Origin: Desertimonas sp963786985
Lineage (GTDB): Bacteria; Actinomycetota; Acidimicrobiia; Acidimicrobiales; Ilumatobacteraceae
DNA: 64,000 bases
Reading direction: 5' to 3'
NCBI GenBank assembly: GCA_963786985.1
Contig: CAWBBL010000007.1
Location: 62,001 to 126,000 of the forward strand
This document shows positions 33,682 to 42,828 of the stretch, one piece after another (the stretch's first letter is position 1; the number at the start of each line of letters is the position of its first letter). Below the pieces are notes generated by a model, which was not told where the DNA came from, searched no databases, and saw only the letters and a list, made by a program, of their open reading frames with translations. The position numbers were made by a program, and so were the translations under genes.

Positions 33682-35076
33682 ATGAGGAGTTCATGGTTCG
33701 TTGCGACGTTCGCCGCGGCGGCTGCAGCGTTGATCGTGGCCGGTGCCGGATTGGCGACGGTTGATGAAGCGATCGCGACCGGGCCACCGACGAGTCAGCC
33801 TGCATGGTCGGAGCCGGCGGTGTCAGAGCCCAGCCTGCACAGCGGATCGGTCAGCGCGCCAAGCGATGTCGATCTGTCCGCCGACGAGGAAGCCGCCTTC
33901 AACGTTGAAGTCGAATTCGCCCACTGCATGCGTGACCACGGCGTCGAGGGTCTTCCCGACCCGCAGCTCGCCGAGGACGGTTTCGTGTTGGTCGGGATCC
34001 CGTTGGTGCCCGGCGCGGACTGGAATGCCGCCCAAGAAGCCTGTCAGCACATCTTCGACGATGCCGCCCCGGCGGATGAGACCGGCGCCACCGTCGGTTG
34101 GGAGAAGGTTGTGCCGGGCGGCGACTGCGCGTGTGCCGATGGCAGCGAGTTCGCCTTCTGGGAGCGACGGGCCGACCCGACCAAGGTGGTGCTCTTCCTC
34201 GACGGCGGTGGCACGTGCTACGACGCCGAGTCCTGCGCCTTCATCGGCCTGGACACCGGCGGGGAGGCGGCCTACGACTGGAGCATCTATGGCGAGGATC
34301 CAGCAACGGAAGACGGAATCTTCGACTTCACCCGGACCGGCAATCCGTTCGGCGACTACAGCTTCCTCTACGTGCCGTCCTGCACTGGTGACGTGCATCT
34401 CGGTGACGTCACCCAGGAGTACTCGCCGGAATTGACCGTCGAGCACAACGGCTTCGTCAACGGCACGGCGGCGCTGTCCTACCTCGCGGAGCACTATCCC
34501 GATGCCGATCAGGTCGTCGTTGTCGGCAAGAGCGACGGGTCCGTCGCCGCTCCCGTCTACGGCGGCCTCGTCGCCGACCTGCTCCCCGACGCCCAAGTCA
34601 TCGTGTTCGGCGGCCAGTCCGGCCATATCCCAGACGACCCTGACCTCAATGCCGAGATCCTCGGTGGGCTGTGGGGCGCCTACGACAACATGCCTGACTG
34701 GGAGGTCAACGAAGGACTCACCGCCCGCGACTGGGGTCCCCCACGGTTCTGGATCCAGGCCGGCCTCCACGATCCCGACATCGTGCTCGCCCGCTTCGAC
34801 TACGCCTACGACCAGGAAGCGGCGCAGAGCGCTGAGTCACTGGGTCTGGACCCGTCCGAACTCCTCGCGGCGATCGACGCCAACGAGACGGCGATCGAGG
34901 ACGCCGGAGTGGTCCTGCACAGCTTCACCGCACCCGGCGACGACCACGGAGTCTTCGAGTGGGACAAGTTCTACGAGATCGAGGTCAACGGCATGAAGCT
35001 GGTCGACTGGGTCGATGCACTGCTCGCCGGCGAACCACTCGACGACGTCCACTGTGACCAGTGCGAACCATCGTGA
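33682..35076 (+). CDS. secreted pectinacetylesterase/NOTUM-family hydrolase with an N-terminal CMRxHG module
   Basis: 464 aa from ATG 33682, which follows AGGAGGG by 8 nt. Signal peptide about 1-32. Residues about 65-130 hold F-A-H-C-M-R-D-H-G-V-E-G-L-P-D-P and A-A-Q-E-A-C-Q-H-I-F, a small two-Cys module seen as a separate lipoprotein in actinobacteria. From about 140 the hydrolase begins: V-V-L-F-L-D-G-G-G-T-C-Y-D, then the nucleophile Ser in V-V-V-G-K-S-D-G-S-V-A-A-P, an Asp in G-L-H-D-P-D and His in G-D-D-H-G-V-F. These fit the alpha/beta-hydrolase triad of PAE/NOTUM carboxylesterases. The ester substrate (glycan or lipid acyl group) is unknown. Confidence 0.8.
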   Translation: MRSSWFVATFAAAAAALIVAGAGLATVDEAIATGPPTSQPAWSEPAVSEPSLHSGSVSAPSDVDLSADEEAAFNVEVEFAHCMRDHGVEGLPDPQLAEDGFVLVGIPLVPGADWNAAQEACQHIFDDAAPADETGATVGWEKVVPGGDCACADGSEFAFWERRADPTKVVLFLDGGGTCYDAESCAFIGLDTGGEAAYDWSIYGEDPATEDGIFDFTRTGNPFGDYSFLYVPSCTGDVHLGDVTQEYSPELTVEHNGFVNGTAALSYLAEHYPDADQVVVVGKSDGSVAAPVYGGLVADLLPDAQVIVFGGQSGHIPDDPDLNAEILGGLWGAYDNMPDWEVNEGLTARDWGPPRFWIQAGLHDPDIVLARFDYAYDQEAAQSAESLGLDPSELLAAIDANETAIEDAGVVLHSFTAPGDDHGVFEWDKFYEIEVNGMKLVDWVDALLAGEPLDDVHCDQCEPS

Positions 35077-35142
35077 TCACGTGCGGCCGTCCTCGTGTCG
35101 AGAAGCGGACGACCTAGGGACCGTCCGCAAGCCTGCGGCCGC

Positions 35143-36102
35143 TCAACGGTCGGTCACGGAGAACCTCGCGATGGCCCCGACTACCCGGTCGAAGGCCTCG
35201 TCGCCGTCCACGGTGCTCAACACGTCGCAGTTACCTGCCGGCCGGCTGCGCACCGTTCGCTCGTCGATCACTGTCATGCCGCGGGTCAGCAACCCGGTGG
35301 TCTCGATCGCCACGTGGCGGCGGCGACGCTCGAACAGTGTGGGTTCGACGACGGCGAGGACGGCGAGCACGTCGTGCATCGGCGCGCCGGCGATCTCGTC
35401 GTGACGGGAGCGATACGAGCCCGAAAAGAACGTCAGCAGCTCGGACAGCGTGGTGGCCAGGCGGCCGCCAATCGCTCTGACACGCTCGATGCGCTCAGGT
35501 GTGGCGAGGAACTGATGGGTCACGTCGAGACCGGCCATGATCAGCGGTGCGCCGGATGAGAACACGATCGCCGCCGCCTCTGGGTCGGCCCACACGTTGA
35601 ATTCGCCGACCGCGCTGCGGTTGCCGAACGTTCCTCCACCCATCACCGAGATCCCGGCGACCGATCCGGCGACGTCTGGTGCCCGCCGCAGGGCGAGGGC
35701 GATGTTCGTCAGCGGGCCGACGGCCACGATCCACGTGCCCGGCCGGCGCCTACAGGACTCGACGATGAACGCTGCCGCATCCTCGGAGTCGACGGGGCGG
35801 ACGGGCTCCGGGAGGGCGGCGCCATCGAGGCCGGTGAGTCCGTGGACGTCGACCGCCGCGCTCGGCTCGGCGAGCAACGGACGGGCCGCTCCGGCATGGA
35901 CGGCAACGTCGATGCCGAGCAACTCCCGCATGACCCGGGCGTTGTGAGTTGTTCGATCGAGCGGGGCGTTGCCGGCGACCGTGGTGATCCCGACGAGGTC
36001 GCACAGATGGGCGGCGACGACGATGGCGATGGCGTCGTCGTGGCCCGGATCGCAGTCGAGGATCACCGCTGGCCGCTCGACGGGGTGGCTGGCTTCAGAC
36101 AT
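35143..36102 (-). CDS. inosine/uridine-preferring type nucleoside hydrolase
   Basis: 319 aa from ATG 36102. The Ca2+-binding D-x-D-x-x-x-D-D motif is intact near the N-terminus: V-I-L-D-C-D-P-G-H-D-D-A-I-A-I. Further blocks are G-I-T-T-V-A-G-N, G-P-L-T-N-I-A-L-A-L-R, V-M-G-G-G, E-F-N-V-W-A-D-P-E-A-A, G-L-D-V-T-H and H-D-V-L-A, whose last Asp completes the metal site. It cleaves ribonucleosides to base and ribose; purine or pyrimidine preference is not decided. The start overlaps the stop of the thiolase gene by 8 nt. Released ribose would feed the pathway served by RpiB nearby. Confidence 0.92.
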   Translation of the reverse strand: MSEASHPVERPAVILDCDPGHDDAIAIVVAAHLCDLVGITTVAGNAPLDRTTHNARVMRELLGIDVAVHAGAARPLLAEPSAAVDVHGLTGLDGAALPEPVRPVDSEDAAAFIVESCRRRPGTWIVAVGPLTNIALALRRAPDVAGSVAGISVMGGGTFGNRSAVGEFNVWADPEAAAIVFSSGAPLIMAGLDVTHQFLATPERIERVRAIGGRLATTLSELLTFFSGSYRSRHDEIAGAPMHDVLAVLAVVEPTLFERRRRHVAIETTGLLTRGMTVIDERTVRSRPAGNCDVLSTVDGDEAFDRVVGAIARFSVTDR

Positions 36103-37576
36103 GCAGTGCTCCGTTCCTCTCGAGGTGAACGGTCTGGCCCACCCACTCGCCATCCGTCAACGCCGTGGCCGTGTCGACGTCGCCGGACGTTGCCCATGCG
36201 CGACGGCCGTCGGGTAGGGCGCACGCGGCGATGGCCAACTGCGGCGTGCTGTCCCGGTCGTGCATCACCGTGTACGCCTCGATCGTGCCCACCGCGGGGT
36301 CATGCTGCTCGGCGGCCACACGTGCCGGCAGGCGGTCGATCTCGGCTTGCGGCTGATCATGGCGAAACCCGTGGGCCGGCGGCGCCGCGGCGTAGACACC
36401 GAACGAGTGCTTCGTCAGGTACCCGCCAGTGGCCCACACCAGAGCCCGCTCGGCGGTGCTCTCGCGCAGTTCGGCGACGATCGTGGCGATGGCGTGCATC
36501 ACGTAGTTGTTCCACGGCCCGCCGGCGAAGCTGAGCCCGCCCGTGCGGGTGAGCTGGGCGCGGAGATCGAGCCCGAGCGACGTCGCGCCGAGGCGCACAG
36601 CTGACGGGAAGCACGAGTACAGGTCGACGATCGCGACGTCATCGATCCCGGCCCCGGCGAGATCGAGCGCCCGCCGTCCGCCGATGCGGATCGCCGGTGC
36701 CTCGGTGAACGACCAGCGGTGCGACACGTAGGCATGCTCATGACAGTCGGTGCCGGCATGTGGGAACACCCAGCGGTCACGAGGGATCCCGAGCGACGCG
36801 GCCTTGGCCGCCGAGCACATGATGATCGCCGCCGCCATGTCGACGTCGTTGTTGGCGTTCATCACCTTGCGGTAGGGCAACCCGACGATCCGGTTTTGCG
36901 GTGTCACTGCGGCGATGGCCTCGGCGGTCATCGCCGATGTCGTCCAGGCGTAGGGGTTGGTGGCGGCGACAGCGCTGAACCGTGACCACAGCTCGGCGGT
37001 CTCGACGAGGTGCTCGTCGGGCGACGTCCCCGCCGCCGCCCTGATCGCCGACTCGAACATCGGATAGACCTGCACAGGGAGGTGAATCCCCCGTGCGGCT
37101 TCCGCGGGATGCGTCATGTCGAGGTCGTCGCCGATCGTCGCCGGGTTCGCCGTCTCGGGTGCCTTCGGCCAATCGAGGATCAGGCCCGCCCGCTTGACTC
37201 GCATGCGTGTTCGCCACGCTTCGCCACCGGCGAGCACGACGAGTTCGGCGTGCCCAGCGGCAATGTCGAGGGCCGTGCGGTTGACGAGCGCTTGTGGTGA
37301 ATGGCCACCAGCAGTGGTGTACACCAGCTCCGCGGCTTCGACGCCGAGTCGTCTGGCGAGCACCCAGGCGGGATTGCCGTAGCGCCACGACAGCAGGTTG
37401 ACGACGCGGATCGAGTCGATCGGCCGGGGTGGGCCGGGCAGGCCGGCATCATCGATGGCCGCGCCGACCGCAGTGGCCATCAGCGCGGCCGGCTCGACGC
37501 CCTCGTCGGCCGAGCCGGCGCGGTGTACGTATTGACCGACGCCGACGATCACCGGGGTCCGCGGGTCGAGGGCCAT
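36095..37576 (-). CDS. thiolase-like acetyl-CoA acetyltransferase (SCP-x type)
   Basis: 493 aa. Thiolase-fold blocks: P-V-I-V-G-V-G-Q-Y at the start, T-T-A-G-G-H-S-P-Q-A-L-V-N near residue 90 (the position of the usual catalytic Cys holds Gly-Gly-His), L-V-V-L-A-G-G-E-A, and D-L-Y-S-C-F-P-S-A-V, S-F-A-G-G-P-W-N-N-Y near 345-375. A C-terminal extension of about 80 residues (I-E-A-Y-T-V-M-H-D-R-D) is the OB-like domain of SCP2-type thiolases. Without the nucleophilic Cys at the first site it may not be a classic thiolase. TAACGT 8 nt upstream suggests a leaderless start. Translationally linked to the nucleoside hydrolase. Confidence 0.82.
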   Translation of the reverse strand: MALDPRTPVIVGVGQYVHRAGSADEGVEPAALMATAVGAAIDDAGLPGPPRPIDSIRVVNLLSWRYGNPAWVLARRLGVEAAELVYTTAGGHSPQALVNRTALDIAAGHAELVVLAGGEAWRTRMRVKRAGLILDWPKAPETANPATIGDDLDMTHPAEAARGIHLPVQVYPMFESAIRAAAGTSPDEHLVETAELWSRFSAVAATNPYAWTTSAMTAEAIAAVTPQNRIVGLPYRKVMNANNDVDMAAAIIMCSAAKAASLGIPRDRWVFPHAGTDCHEHAYVSHRWSFTEAPAIRIGGRRALDLAGAGIDDVAIVDLYSCFPSAVRLGATSLGLDLRAQLTRTGGLSFAGGPWNNYVMHAIATIVAELRESTAERALVWATGGYLTKHSFGVYAAAPPAHGFRHDQPQAEIDRLPARVAAEQHDPAVGTIEAYTVMHDRDSTPQLAIAACALPDGRRAWATSGDVDTATALTDGEWVGQTVHLERNGALHV

Positions 37577-37584
37577 CGGCGGGC

Positions 37585-37590
37585 ACGTTA
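37585..37590 (-). promoter_or_regulatory. -10 box of a leaderless promoter
   Basis: On the minus strand TAACGT lies 8 nt before the ATG of the thiolase gene at 37576; no ribosome binding site. Confidence 0.45.
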
Positions 37591-37653
37591 GGACGAGCGT
37601 GACTGGACCGGCGCCGTCGGAGCGCGCATCGAACTCGCCCGGCGCCTAGCTCG

Positions 37654-37659
37654 TAGCAT
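37654..37659 (+). promoter_or_regulatory. -10 box of a leaderless promoter
   Basis: TAGCAT lies 9 nt before the ATG of rpiB at 37669, with no Shine-Dalgarno sequence. It is divergent from the thiolase promoter 64 bp away. Confidence 0.5.
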
Positions 37660-37668
37660 CGCCAACCG

Positions 37669-38115
37669 ATGGTCACGATCGCAGTCTCCGCGGATCATGC
37701 CGGCTTCGAGCTCAAGGAACATCTCGCGACGCGGCTGCGCGATGCCGGCCACACGGTCGTCGACTTCGGGACCGACTCCAACGAGCCGGTCGACTACCCA
37801 CCGTTCTGTGCAGCCGTTGGTCGGGCGGTGCGCGACGGCGGTGCCGAGATGGGGCTCGTCGTGGGCGGCAGTGGCCAGGGTGAGCAGCTCGCGGCCAACA
37901 AGGTGCGCGGCGTCCGGGCGGCACTGTGCAACGACCTCTACACGGCGCGCATGGCGCGGGCCCACAACAACGCCAACGTCGTCACGATCGGTGCCCGCGT
38001 CGTCGGCGTCGGTCTCGCCGAGGAGATCCTCGACACGTTCGTGGCGACGACGTTCGACGGTGGGCGTCACGCCCGCCGCGTCGACATGATCACGGCGTTG
38101 GAGTCCGAGTTCTAG
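37669..38115 (+). CDS. rpiB: ribose-5-phosphate isomerase B
   Basis: 148 aa, the family length. It opens V-T-I-A-V-S-A-D-H-A-G-F-E-L-K-E-H-L and carries V-D-F-G-T, Y-P-P-F-C-A-A-V-G, G-L-V-V-G-G-S-G-Q-G-E-Q-L-A-A-N-K-V-R-G-V-R-A-A-L-C and A-R-A-H-N-N-A-N-V-V-T-I-G-A-R. The D-H-A-G-F-E-L-K and G-(S/T)-G-x-G motifs form the phosphate site. It interconverts ribose 5-phosphate and ribulose 5-phosphate in the pentose phosphate pathway. It is the first gene of its own unit, ending at a hairpin shared with the convergent regulator. Confidence 0.95.
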   Translation: MVTIAVSADHAGFELKEHLATRLRDAGHTVVDFGTDSNEPVDYPPFCAAVGRAVRDGGAEMGLVVGGSGQGEQLAANKVRGVRAALCNDLYTARMARAHNNANVVTIGARVVGVGLAEEILDTFVATTFDGGRHARRVDMITALESEF

Positions 38116-38118
38116 GGG

Positions 38119-38179
38119 CCCGAGTGTTTGCGGAGCCACCGTCGCGCCGCTGGCACTCGGGTGGCCGCAAACACTCGGG
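38119..38179. terminator. bidirectional terminator hairpin
   Basis: CCCGAGTGTTTGCGG (38119-38133) and its exact reverse complement (38165-38179) form a 15-bp stem. It occupies the gap between the convergent ends of rpiB (38115) and the regulator (38189). A direct repeat ACTCGGGTGG occurs inside it at 38154 and 38173. Confidence 0.65.
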
Positions 38180-38188
38180 TGGGGCGAG

Positions 38189-41100
38189 CTAGGCGGCGGG
38201 GAACGTGGCCGGCTCGATGTCCATGTCGGCCATCTTGGCGACGTAGCTGGCGTACAGGCGCTGCGCCGAGCCGTGGTGGCCGGCCGCCCGGAGCGCGGCG
38301 ACGGCACCGAGATAGGCGTGCTCGCTGTAGGGGTCGCGCTCGATCATCCGCAGGTAGCGGCGGGCCGCCGACTCGTGATCACCGCTCGCCGCATCGGCAC
38401 CGGCGAGCAGGCCGCCGATCGACAGGTACATCGCCAGCGCTTCCTCGCGTAGCGGCAACGCCCAATCGGCGTACGGCTGCTCCTCGAGGACATCGCCGGT
38501 GTAGCGCGCCTCGGCGACACGCAACAGGGCGAGTCCCTGGGCTCGGTTGCCCTGGCGGATCAGGACCTGCCCCCGGGCGCCCTCGGCGAGGAACTGGTCG
38601 ACATCGACGGACACGTTGGCGACGTTGAGGGCGACGCTGTCGCGATCACCGATCACGACGTGATCGCCCGGGCGCAAGCGGCCCGGGTCGGTGGCGTTGC
38701 GGATGGCCGTGAGGGCGACCGACAAGCGGTTGTTCGCCTTCTCGCCGAACTCGCCCGGCCACAGCCGCTCGATGAGCACCTCGCGGTGGATCGGCCGGCC
38801 GCGATTGATGGCGAGCATCTTGAACAGATCACGGGCCACCTTCGACTGCCAGCTCGACGACGGCACGGGGAGTCCATCGTCGAGCACGGTGAAGCCGCCG
38901 AGCACGGTGACGGCCACACCGGTCACTGCATCGCCGTACGCCGAGGCGGCGACAGCCCGTGCCCGGATCGCCTCGCGCTTCGCTCCGAGCCGGTCGAGGG
39001 CGTCAGCGGCCGAGGCGGCGAGGGCCACGCCATCGGCGCCCTGGGTGATCTCGGCGAGGTCGACATCGAGGCGGGCGACGCCGAGCGGCGAGCCGACGCG
39101 GGACCACAGCGAGCGGGCATCGGTGAGCAGCGCTGCCCGACGTGATGTGTCCGGCTCACCGGCGGCCGCCAGCTCGAAGGCCAGGGCCAGGGCCACGTGG
39201 TCGCCCCGCTCGCGGGCGAGATGGGCGGCTCGCTCGGCCAGCTCGGCGGCGCCGACGTCGTCACCGGCGGCCGATTTGACCCATCCGAGGGCGACCAACG
39301 CCTTCGCGTGATGGACGGTGGCGTCATGCTCGACGGCCTTCGTCGCTGCGGTGAGGGCGGCCCGCGGATCATCATCGAGGTGGGCGAGGGCCAGCCCGGT
39401 GAGCGCCGGCACGAGGGCTTGGATCTCCGTCGCCGACGTGGCGATCACCGCGGCGCGTTCGAATGCGGCGACGGCGAGGGCGTGATCGCCACGGGCTCTG
39501 TACACGTCTCCGAGATGCACGAGCGGATAGGCATCCATCGTCGGCGACACCTGCTGGAAGATGACGCGGGCCGCCTCCAGGTCGGCCACCGCTTCGTCGA
39601 GGCGGCCGGTGGCGATCAGCGCCTCGGCTCGATTCGTCAAGCACAGCCCGCGGAACATTCCGTATCCGCCGAGGTCGGCGAGCCTGGTCGCGACGTCGAG
39701 TTCGGCCAGGGCCTGGGTGAACTCGCCGTCTTCGGTGAGGTGGGACCCGTTGTTGCAACGGATCCGCACGAGTTGCAGGAGGTCCTTGGCTCGCTCGGCG
39801 TGCTCGAGGCTGCAGGCGTAGTTGCGATGCTGGGCGATGTGGTCGCCATCGACGCGAGCGATCATCGTCAGCATCGTGTAGGCCGTCGCCAAGGCCTTGT
39901 CGTCGCCGGCACTCGTCGCCAGCTCGAGCGCTCGCTGGGCATCGGCGAAGGCTCCGTCCCGGTCGCCCCTCGACCAACTGATTGCCGCCGTCCACGCCAG
40001 GCACTCGGCATCGTCGGCGCGATCTCCCGACCCGAGCAACGCCCGTTCGAGCACGGCGTTGGCGGCGACGGTGTCGCCGCGCAGGTAGTGCAACGATCCG
40101 AGGCGCCAGGCCACCGCCGCATCGATCGGGCCGGCCGGGTCCACGGCGGCGGTGAACCGGGCAACCGCCTCCTCGGCGCGGCCGACAGCCTGCAACGCCT
40201 CCGCCCAGAGAATGCCGAGGTCGATCCCGACTGCGGTGGCCGATGTGGCGAGCGCTTCGAGCGCTTCGAGGACGTCGGTGCCTTGTCCGGAGGCGATCAT
40301 CGCGGCCCCATGGGTGCGTAGGAAGTCCGGGAGGCGTTCGCTCGAGCCAGCACGAGTGAGGCACGACAGCGCCTCACCGAAGGCGCCGCGATCCTCGTAC
40401 CACTGCGCTGCCGCATCGACGACGGAGGCGTCGTGATCCGCCGTCGGGACGCCACCGAGGAGTTGGCGAACCAAGGGGGTCACGGCGACCGCCCCGGCCA
40501 CGTCGGCGACCGGCGTCATCACGATGCTGGCTCGTTCGGGATCGGTCAGCTGGTGGCCGGCGTCGCCGAGGTGGAGGTGGGCAGCCAACTCGGGCGTCAG
40601 CCACGGCAGGTCGGCGGCGGCGCGCAGGGCCGCGCGGGTGGCCGGCGTCTCGCCGGCGAGCACCTCCTCGGCGAAGTAGGCGAACAGCGGGCGGTCGGCA
40701 CGGTCGGAAACGCCATCGGTGTCCCGCTTACGGAACTCGACTCGGGCTCCGAAGGCGACCGCTACCGCCCACCCTCCAGTGCGCTCGAGCAGCATGCCGG
40801 CCGTCGACAGCGGGTGGTCCGCTCCGATGTCACCCAGCAGCTCGGCGGTCTCCTCGGTGTTGAACGACAACTCGGAGGCGGCGATCTCCGCCGCCAACCC
40901 CTCGACGACCAGCCTGGCAGTTGGGAACGGGAGCGTTCCTCGCGACGCCAGCACGACGTGGAGATGTTGCGGCGCGTGGCGAACGACGGCGGCGATCAGC
41001 TGCGACGCCGGTCCATCCGTACCGAGGACGTGGGCATCGTCGACGATCAGGACGACTTCGCCCTCGGAGGCCTGGGCGGCGACAAAGCGGCAGAGGGCGG

Positions 41101-41446
41101 CGCCGAGGGCATCGGCCCGCGCCGGGTTGTCGTCCGGGGAGAGCGACGTGAGGGCGTCGGCTGCCATCGACAACTCGGCGTTCGGCATCGCCGCCTGGTC
41201 ACCGAGACCGTCGATCAGCGAGCGCACGATGGCGACCTCGGACTCGCCGAGAGTCGCCGTGTGCCAGACGGCGCGCTGTGACGCCGCCCACTGCGCGATG
41301 AGCGTCGTCTTGCCGGTCCCCGGACCGGCGACGATCGTCGTCAGCCGGTGTTCGAGGACTGCCTCGTCGAGACGACGCAGCAGCCGTTTGCGGAGGACAG
41401 GTGGAGTACCTGTGGCAGAACGACTTACCGGCCCTGGAGCGGACAC
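38189..41446 (-). CDS. giant ATPase-TPR regulator with C-terminal SARP domain
   Basis: 1085 aa. N-terminal MalT-like STAND ATPase: T-T-I-V-A-G-P-G-T-G-K-T-T-L-I-A-Q-W near residue 38, Walker B V-V-L-I-V-D-D-A-H near 135 and H-V-V-L-A-S-R near 165. Residues about 340-810 are Ala-rich helical repeats (A-x-x-x-G-R/D-x-x-x-A pattern) of TPR type. From about 830 a SARP output follows: V-T-V-L-G-G-F-T-V-L-D-D-G, a winged helix (W-Q-S-K-V-A-R-D-L-F-K-M-L-A and R-E-V-L-I-E-R-L-W-P), then a bacterial transcriptional activator domain (Y-T-G-D-V-L-E-E-Q-P-Y-A-D-W) ending I-E-P-A. The DNA-binding end is last, the reverse of AfsR. The target is unknown. GTG start. Confidence 0.85.
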   Translation of the reverse strand: MSAPGPVSRSATGTPPVLRKRLLRRLDEAVLEHRLTTIVAGPGTGKTTLIAQWAASQRAVWHTATLGESEVAIVRSLIDGLGDQAAMPNAELSMAADALTSLSPDDNPARADALGAALCRFVAAQASEGEVVLIVDDAHVLGTDGPASQLIAAVVRHAPQHLHVVLASRGTLPFPTARLVVEGLAAEIAASELSFNTEETAELLGDIGADHPLSTAGMLLERTGGWAVAVAFGARVEFRKRDTDGVSDRADRPLFAYFAEEVLAGETPATRAALRAAADLPWLTPELAAHLHLGDAGHQLTDPERASIVMTPVADVAGAVAVTPLVRQLLGGVPTADHDASVVDAAAQWYEDRGAFGEALSCLTRAGSSERLPDFLRTHGAAMIASGQGTDVLEALEALATSATAVGIDLGILWAEALQAVGRAEEAVARFTAAVDPAGPIDAAVAWRLGSLHYLRGDTVAANAVLERALLGSGDRADDAECLAWTAAISWSRGDRDGAFADAQRALELATSAGDDKALATAYTMLTMIARVDGDHIAQHRNYACSLEHAERAKDLLQLVRIRCNNGSHLTEDGEFTQALAELDVATRLADLGGYGMFRGLCLTNRAEALIATGRLDEAVADLEAARVIFQQVSPTMDAYPLVHLGDVYRARGDHALAVAAFERAAVIATSATEIQALVPALTGLALAHLDDDPRAALTAATKAVEHDATVHHAKALVALGWVKSAAGDDVGAAELAERAAHLARERGDHVALALAFELAAAGEPDTSRRAALLTDARSLWSRVGSPLGVARLDVDLAEITQGADGVALAASAADALDRLGAKREAIRARAVAASAYGDAVTGVAVTVLGGFTVLDDGLPVPSSSWQSKVARDLFKMLAINRGRPIHREVLIERLWPGEFGEKANNRLSVALTAIRNATDPGRLRPGDHVVIGDRDSVALNVANVSVDVDQFLAEGARGQVLIRQGNRAQGLALLRVAEARYTGDVLEEQPYADWALPLREEALAMYLSIGGLLAGADAASGDHESAARRYLRMIERDPYSEHAYLGAVAALRAAGHHGSAQRLYASYVAKMADMDIEPATFPAA

Positions 41447-41497
41447 CGATCGCAGTATCGCGGATCAACCGTGCTCAGCGCCGAAGTTTGTCCGTCG

Positions 41498-41503
41498 TAG
41501 GAT
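41498..41503 (+). promoter_or_regulatory. -10 box of a leaderless promoter (glyA)
   Basis: TAGGAT is followed by CGCGGCG and then the glyA ATG at 41511, with no Shine-Dalgarno sequence. The ten bases GTAGGATCGC are identical to those in front of the gene at 42953. Confidence 0.6.
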
Positions 41504-41510
41504 CGCGGCG

Positions 41511-42782
41511 ATGAGTTTCCCGAGTGACACCGACCCCGATCTCGAGATCGAGCGGCTCCTTGCCGCCGAGTTCGAGCGTCAGACCACCGGGCTGCAGCTG
41601 ATCGCCAGTGAGAACTTCACGTCACCGGCGGTGATCCGGGCCATGGGCTCGGTGCTCACCAACAAGTACTCGGAGGGTTATCCCGGCAAGCGCTACTACG
41701 GCGGCAACGTGGTCATCGACGACGTCGAGGCGGTGGCCATCGACCGGGCCAAGGCACTCTTCGGCGCCGAGCACGCCAACGTCCAGCCGCACTCCGGCGC
41801 CAACGCCAACATGAGCGCCTACCAGGCGTTGCTGCAGCCCGGCGACACGGTGCTCGGGCTGAGCCTCGATCACGGTGGCCACCTCACCCACGGCTCGCCG
41901 GTCAACGCCAGCGGCCTGACGTACCACTTCGTGGCCTACAAGGTGACCCCCGGCGACGAGCGCATCGACATGGACCAGGTGCGCGACCTGGCGCTGGAGC
42001 ATCGACCGAAGATGATCGTCGCCGGCACGACGAGCTATCCCCGGCGCCTCGAGCCCGAACCGTTCCGGGCCATCGCCGACGAGGTCGGCGCGTTGTTGCT
42101 GTTCGACATCGCCCACCTTGCCGGGCTCGTCGCCGGTGGCGCCCATCCGGATCCCGTGCCGTTCTGCGATGTGGTCACACTGACGACGCACAAGACGCTG
42201 CGCGGTCCGCGCGGCGGCACCATCCTGTGCCGCGAGGAACACGCCAAGGCGATCGACAAGGCGGTGTTCCCCGGATGGCAGGGCGGGCCGCTCGAACATG
42301 TCATCGCCGCCAAGGCGATCGCCTTCCGCGAGGCCGCCGACCCGTCGTTCAAGCGCTACGCCGTGCAGGTCGTGGCCAACGCCGCGGCGCTGGCCAAGGC
42401 ACTGGCGGGGGAGGGGTTCCGGCTCGTGTCGGGCGGCACCGACAACCACTTGATGGTTGTCGACCTGCGCCCATTCGACGAGGAGCTCACCGGCAAGGTC
42501 GCCCAGTCGACGCTCGACGAGGCGGGTATCACGCTGAACAAGAACACCGTGCCCGACGACCCGCGCAGCCCGTTCGTCACGAGTGGCTTGCGCATTGGCA
42601 CCCCATCGGTGACGACCCAAGGGATGACCGAGGCGGAGATGACGACGATCGCCAGACTGATTTCGAGGGCGCTGCGCGAACGCAACACCGGTGAGGAGCT
42701 CTCCGCCGTGCGCAAGGAAGTCGCCGAGCTGTGCGCCCGCTTTCCGGCCTACCCGGACGGCGACCCGCACCTCGCGCCCTGA
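41511..42782 (+). CDS. glyA: serine hydroxymethyltransferase
   Basis: 423 aa, the usual length. Conserved blocks: G-L-Q-L-I-A-S-E-N-F-T-S, N-K-Y-S-E-G-Y-P-G-K-R-Y-Y-G-G, N-V-Q-P-H-S-G-A-N-A-N, L-L-F-D-I-A-H-L-A-G-L-V-A (the Asp that binds PLP nitrogen), and T-L-T-T-H-K-T-L-R-G-P-R-G-G with the PLP-binding Lys. It makes glycine and 5,10-methylene-tetrahydrofolate from serine. It follows a leaderless start with a TAGGAT box and is separated from the next gene by a tandem repeat. Confidence 0.97.
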   Translation: MSFPSDTDPDLEIERLLAAEFERQTTGLQLIASENFTSPAVIRAMGSVLTNKYSEGYPGKRYYGGNVVIDDVEAVAIDRAKALFGAEHANVQPHSGANANMSAYQALLQPGDTVLGLSLDHGGHLTHGSPVNASGLTYHFVAYKVTPGDERIDMDQVRDLALEHRPKMIVAGTTSYPRRLEPEPFRAIADEVGALLLFDIAHLAGLVAGGAHPDPVPFCDVVTLTTHKTLRGPRGGTILCREEHAKAIDKAVFPGWQGGPLEHVIAAKAIAFREAADPSFKRYAVQVVANAAALAKALAGEGFRLVSGGTDNHLMVVDLRPFDEELTGKVAQSTLDEAGITLNKNTVPDDPRSPFVTSGLRIGTPSVTTQGMTEAEMTTIARLISRALRERNTGEELSAVRKEVAELCARFPAYPDGDPHLAP

Positions 42783-42828
42783 CCCGTCCTCGCCCGATCC
42801 GGGGCAAGTCCGTGTCAGCCCCTGACAG

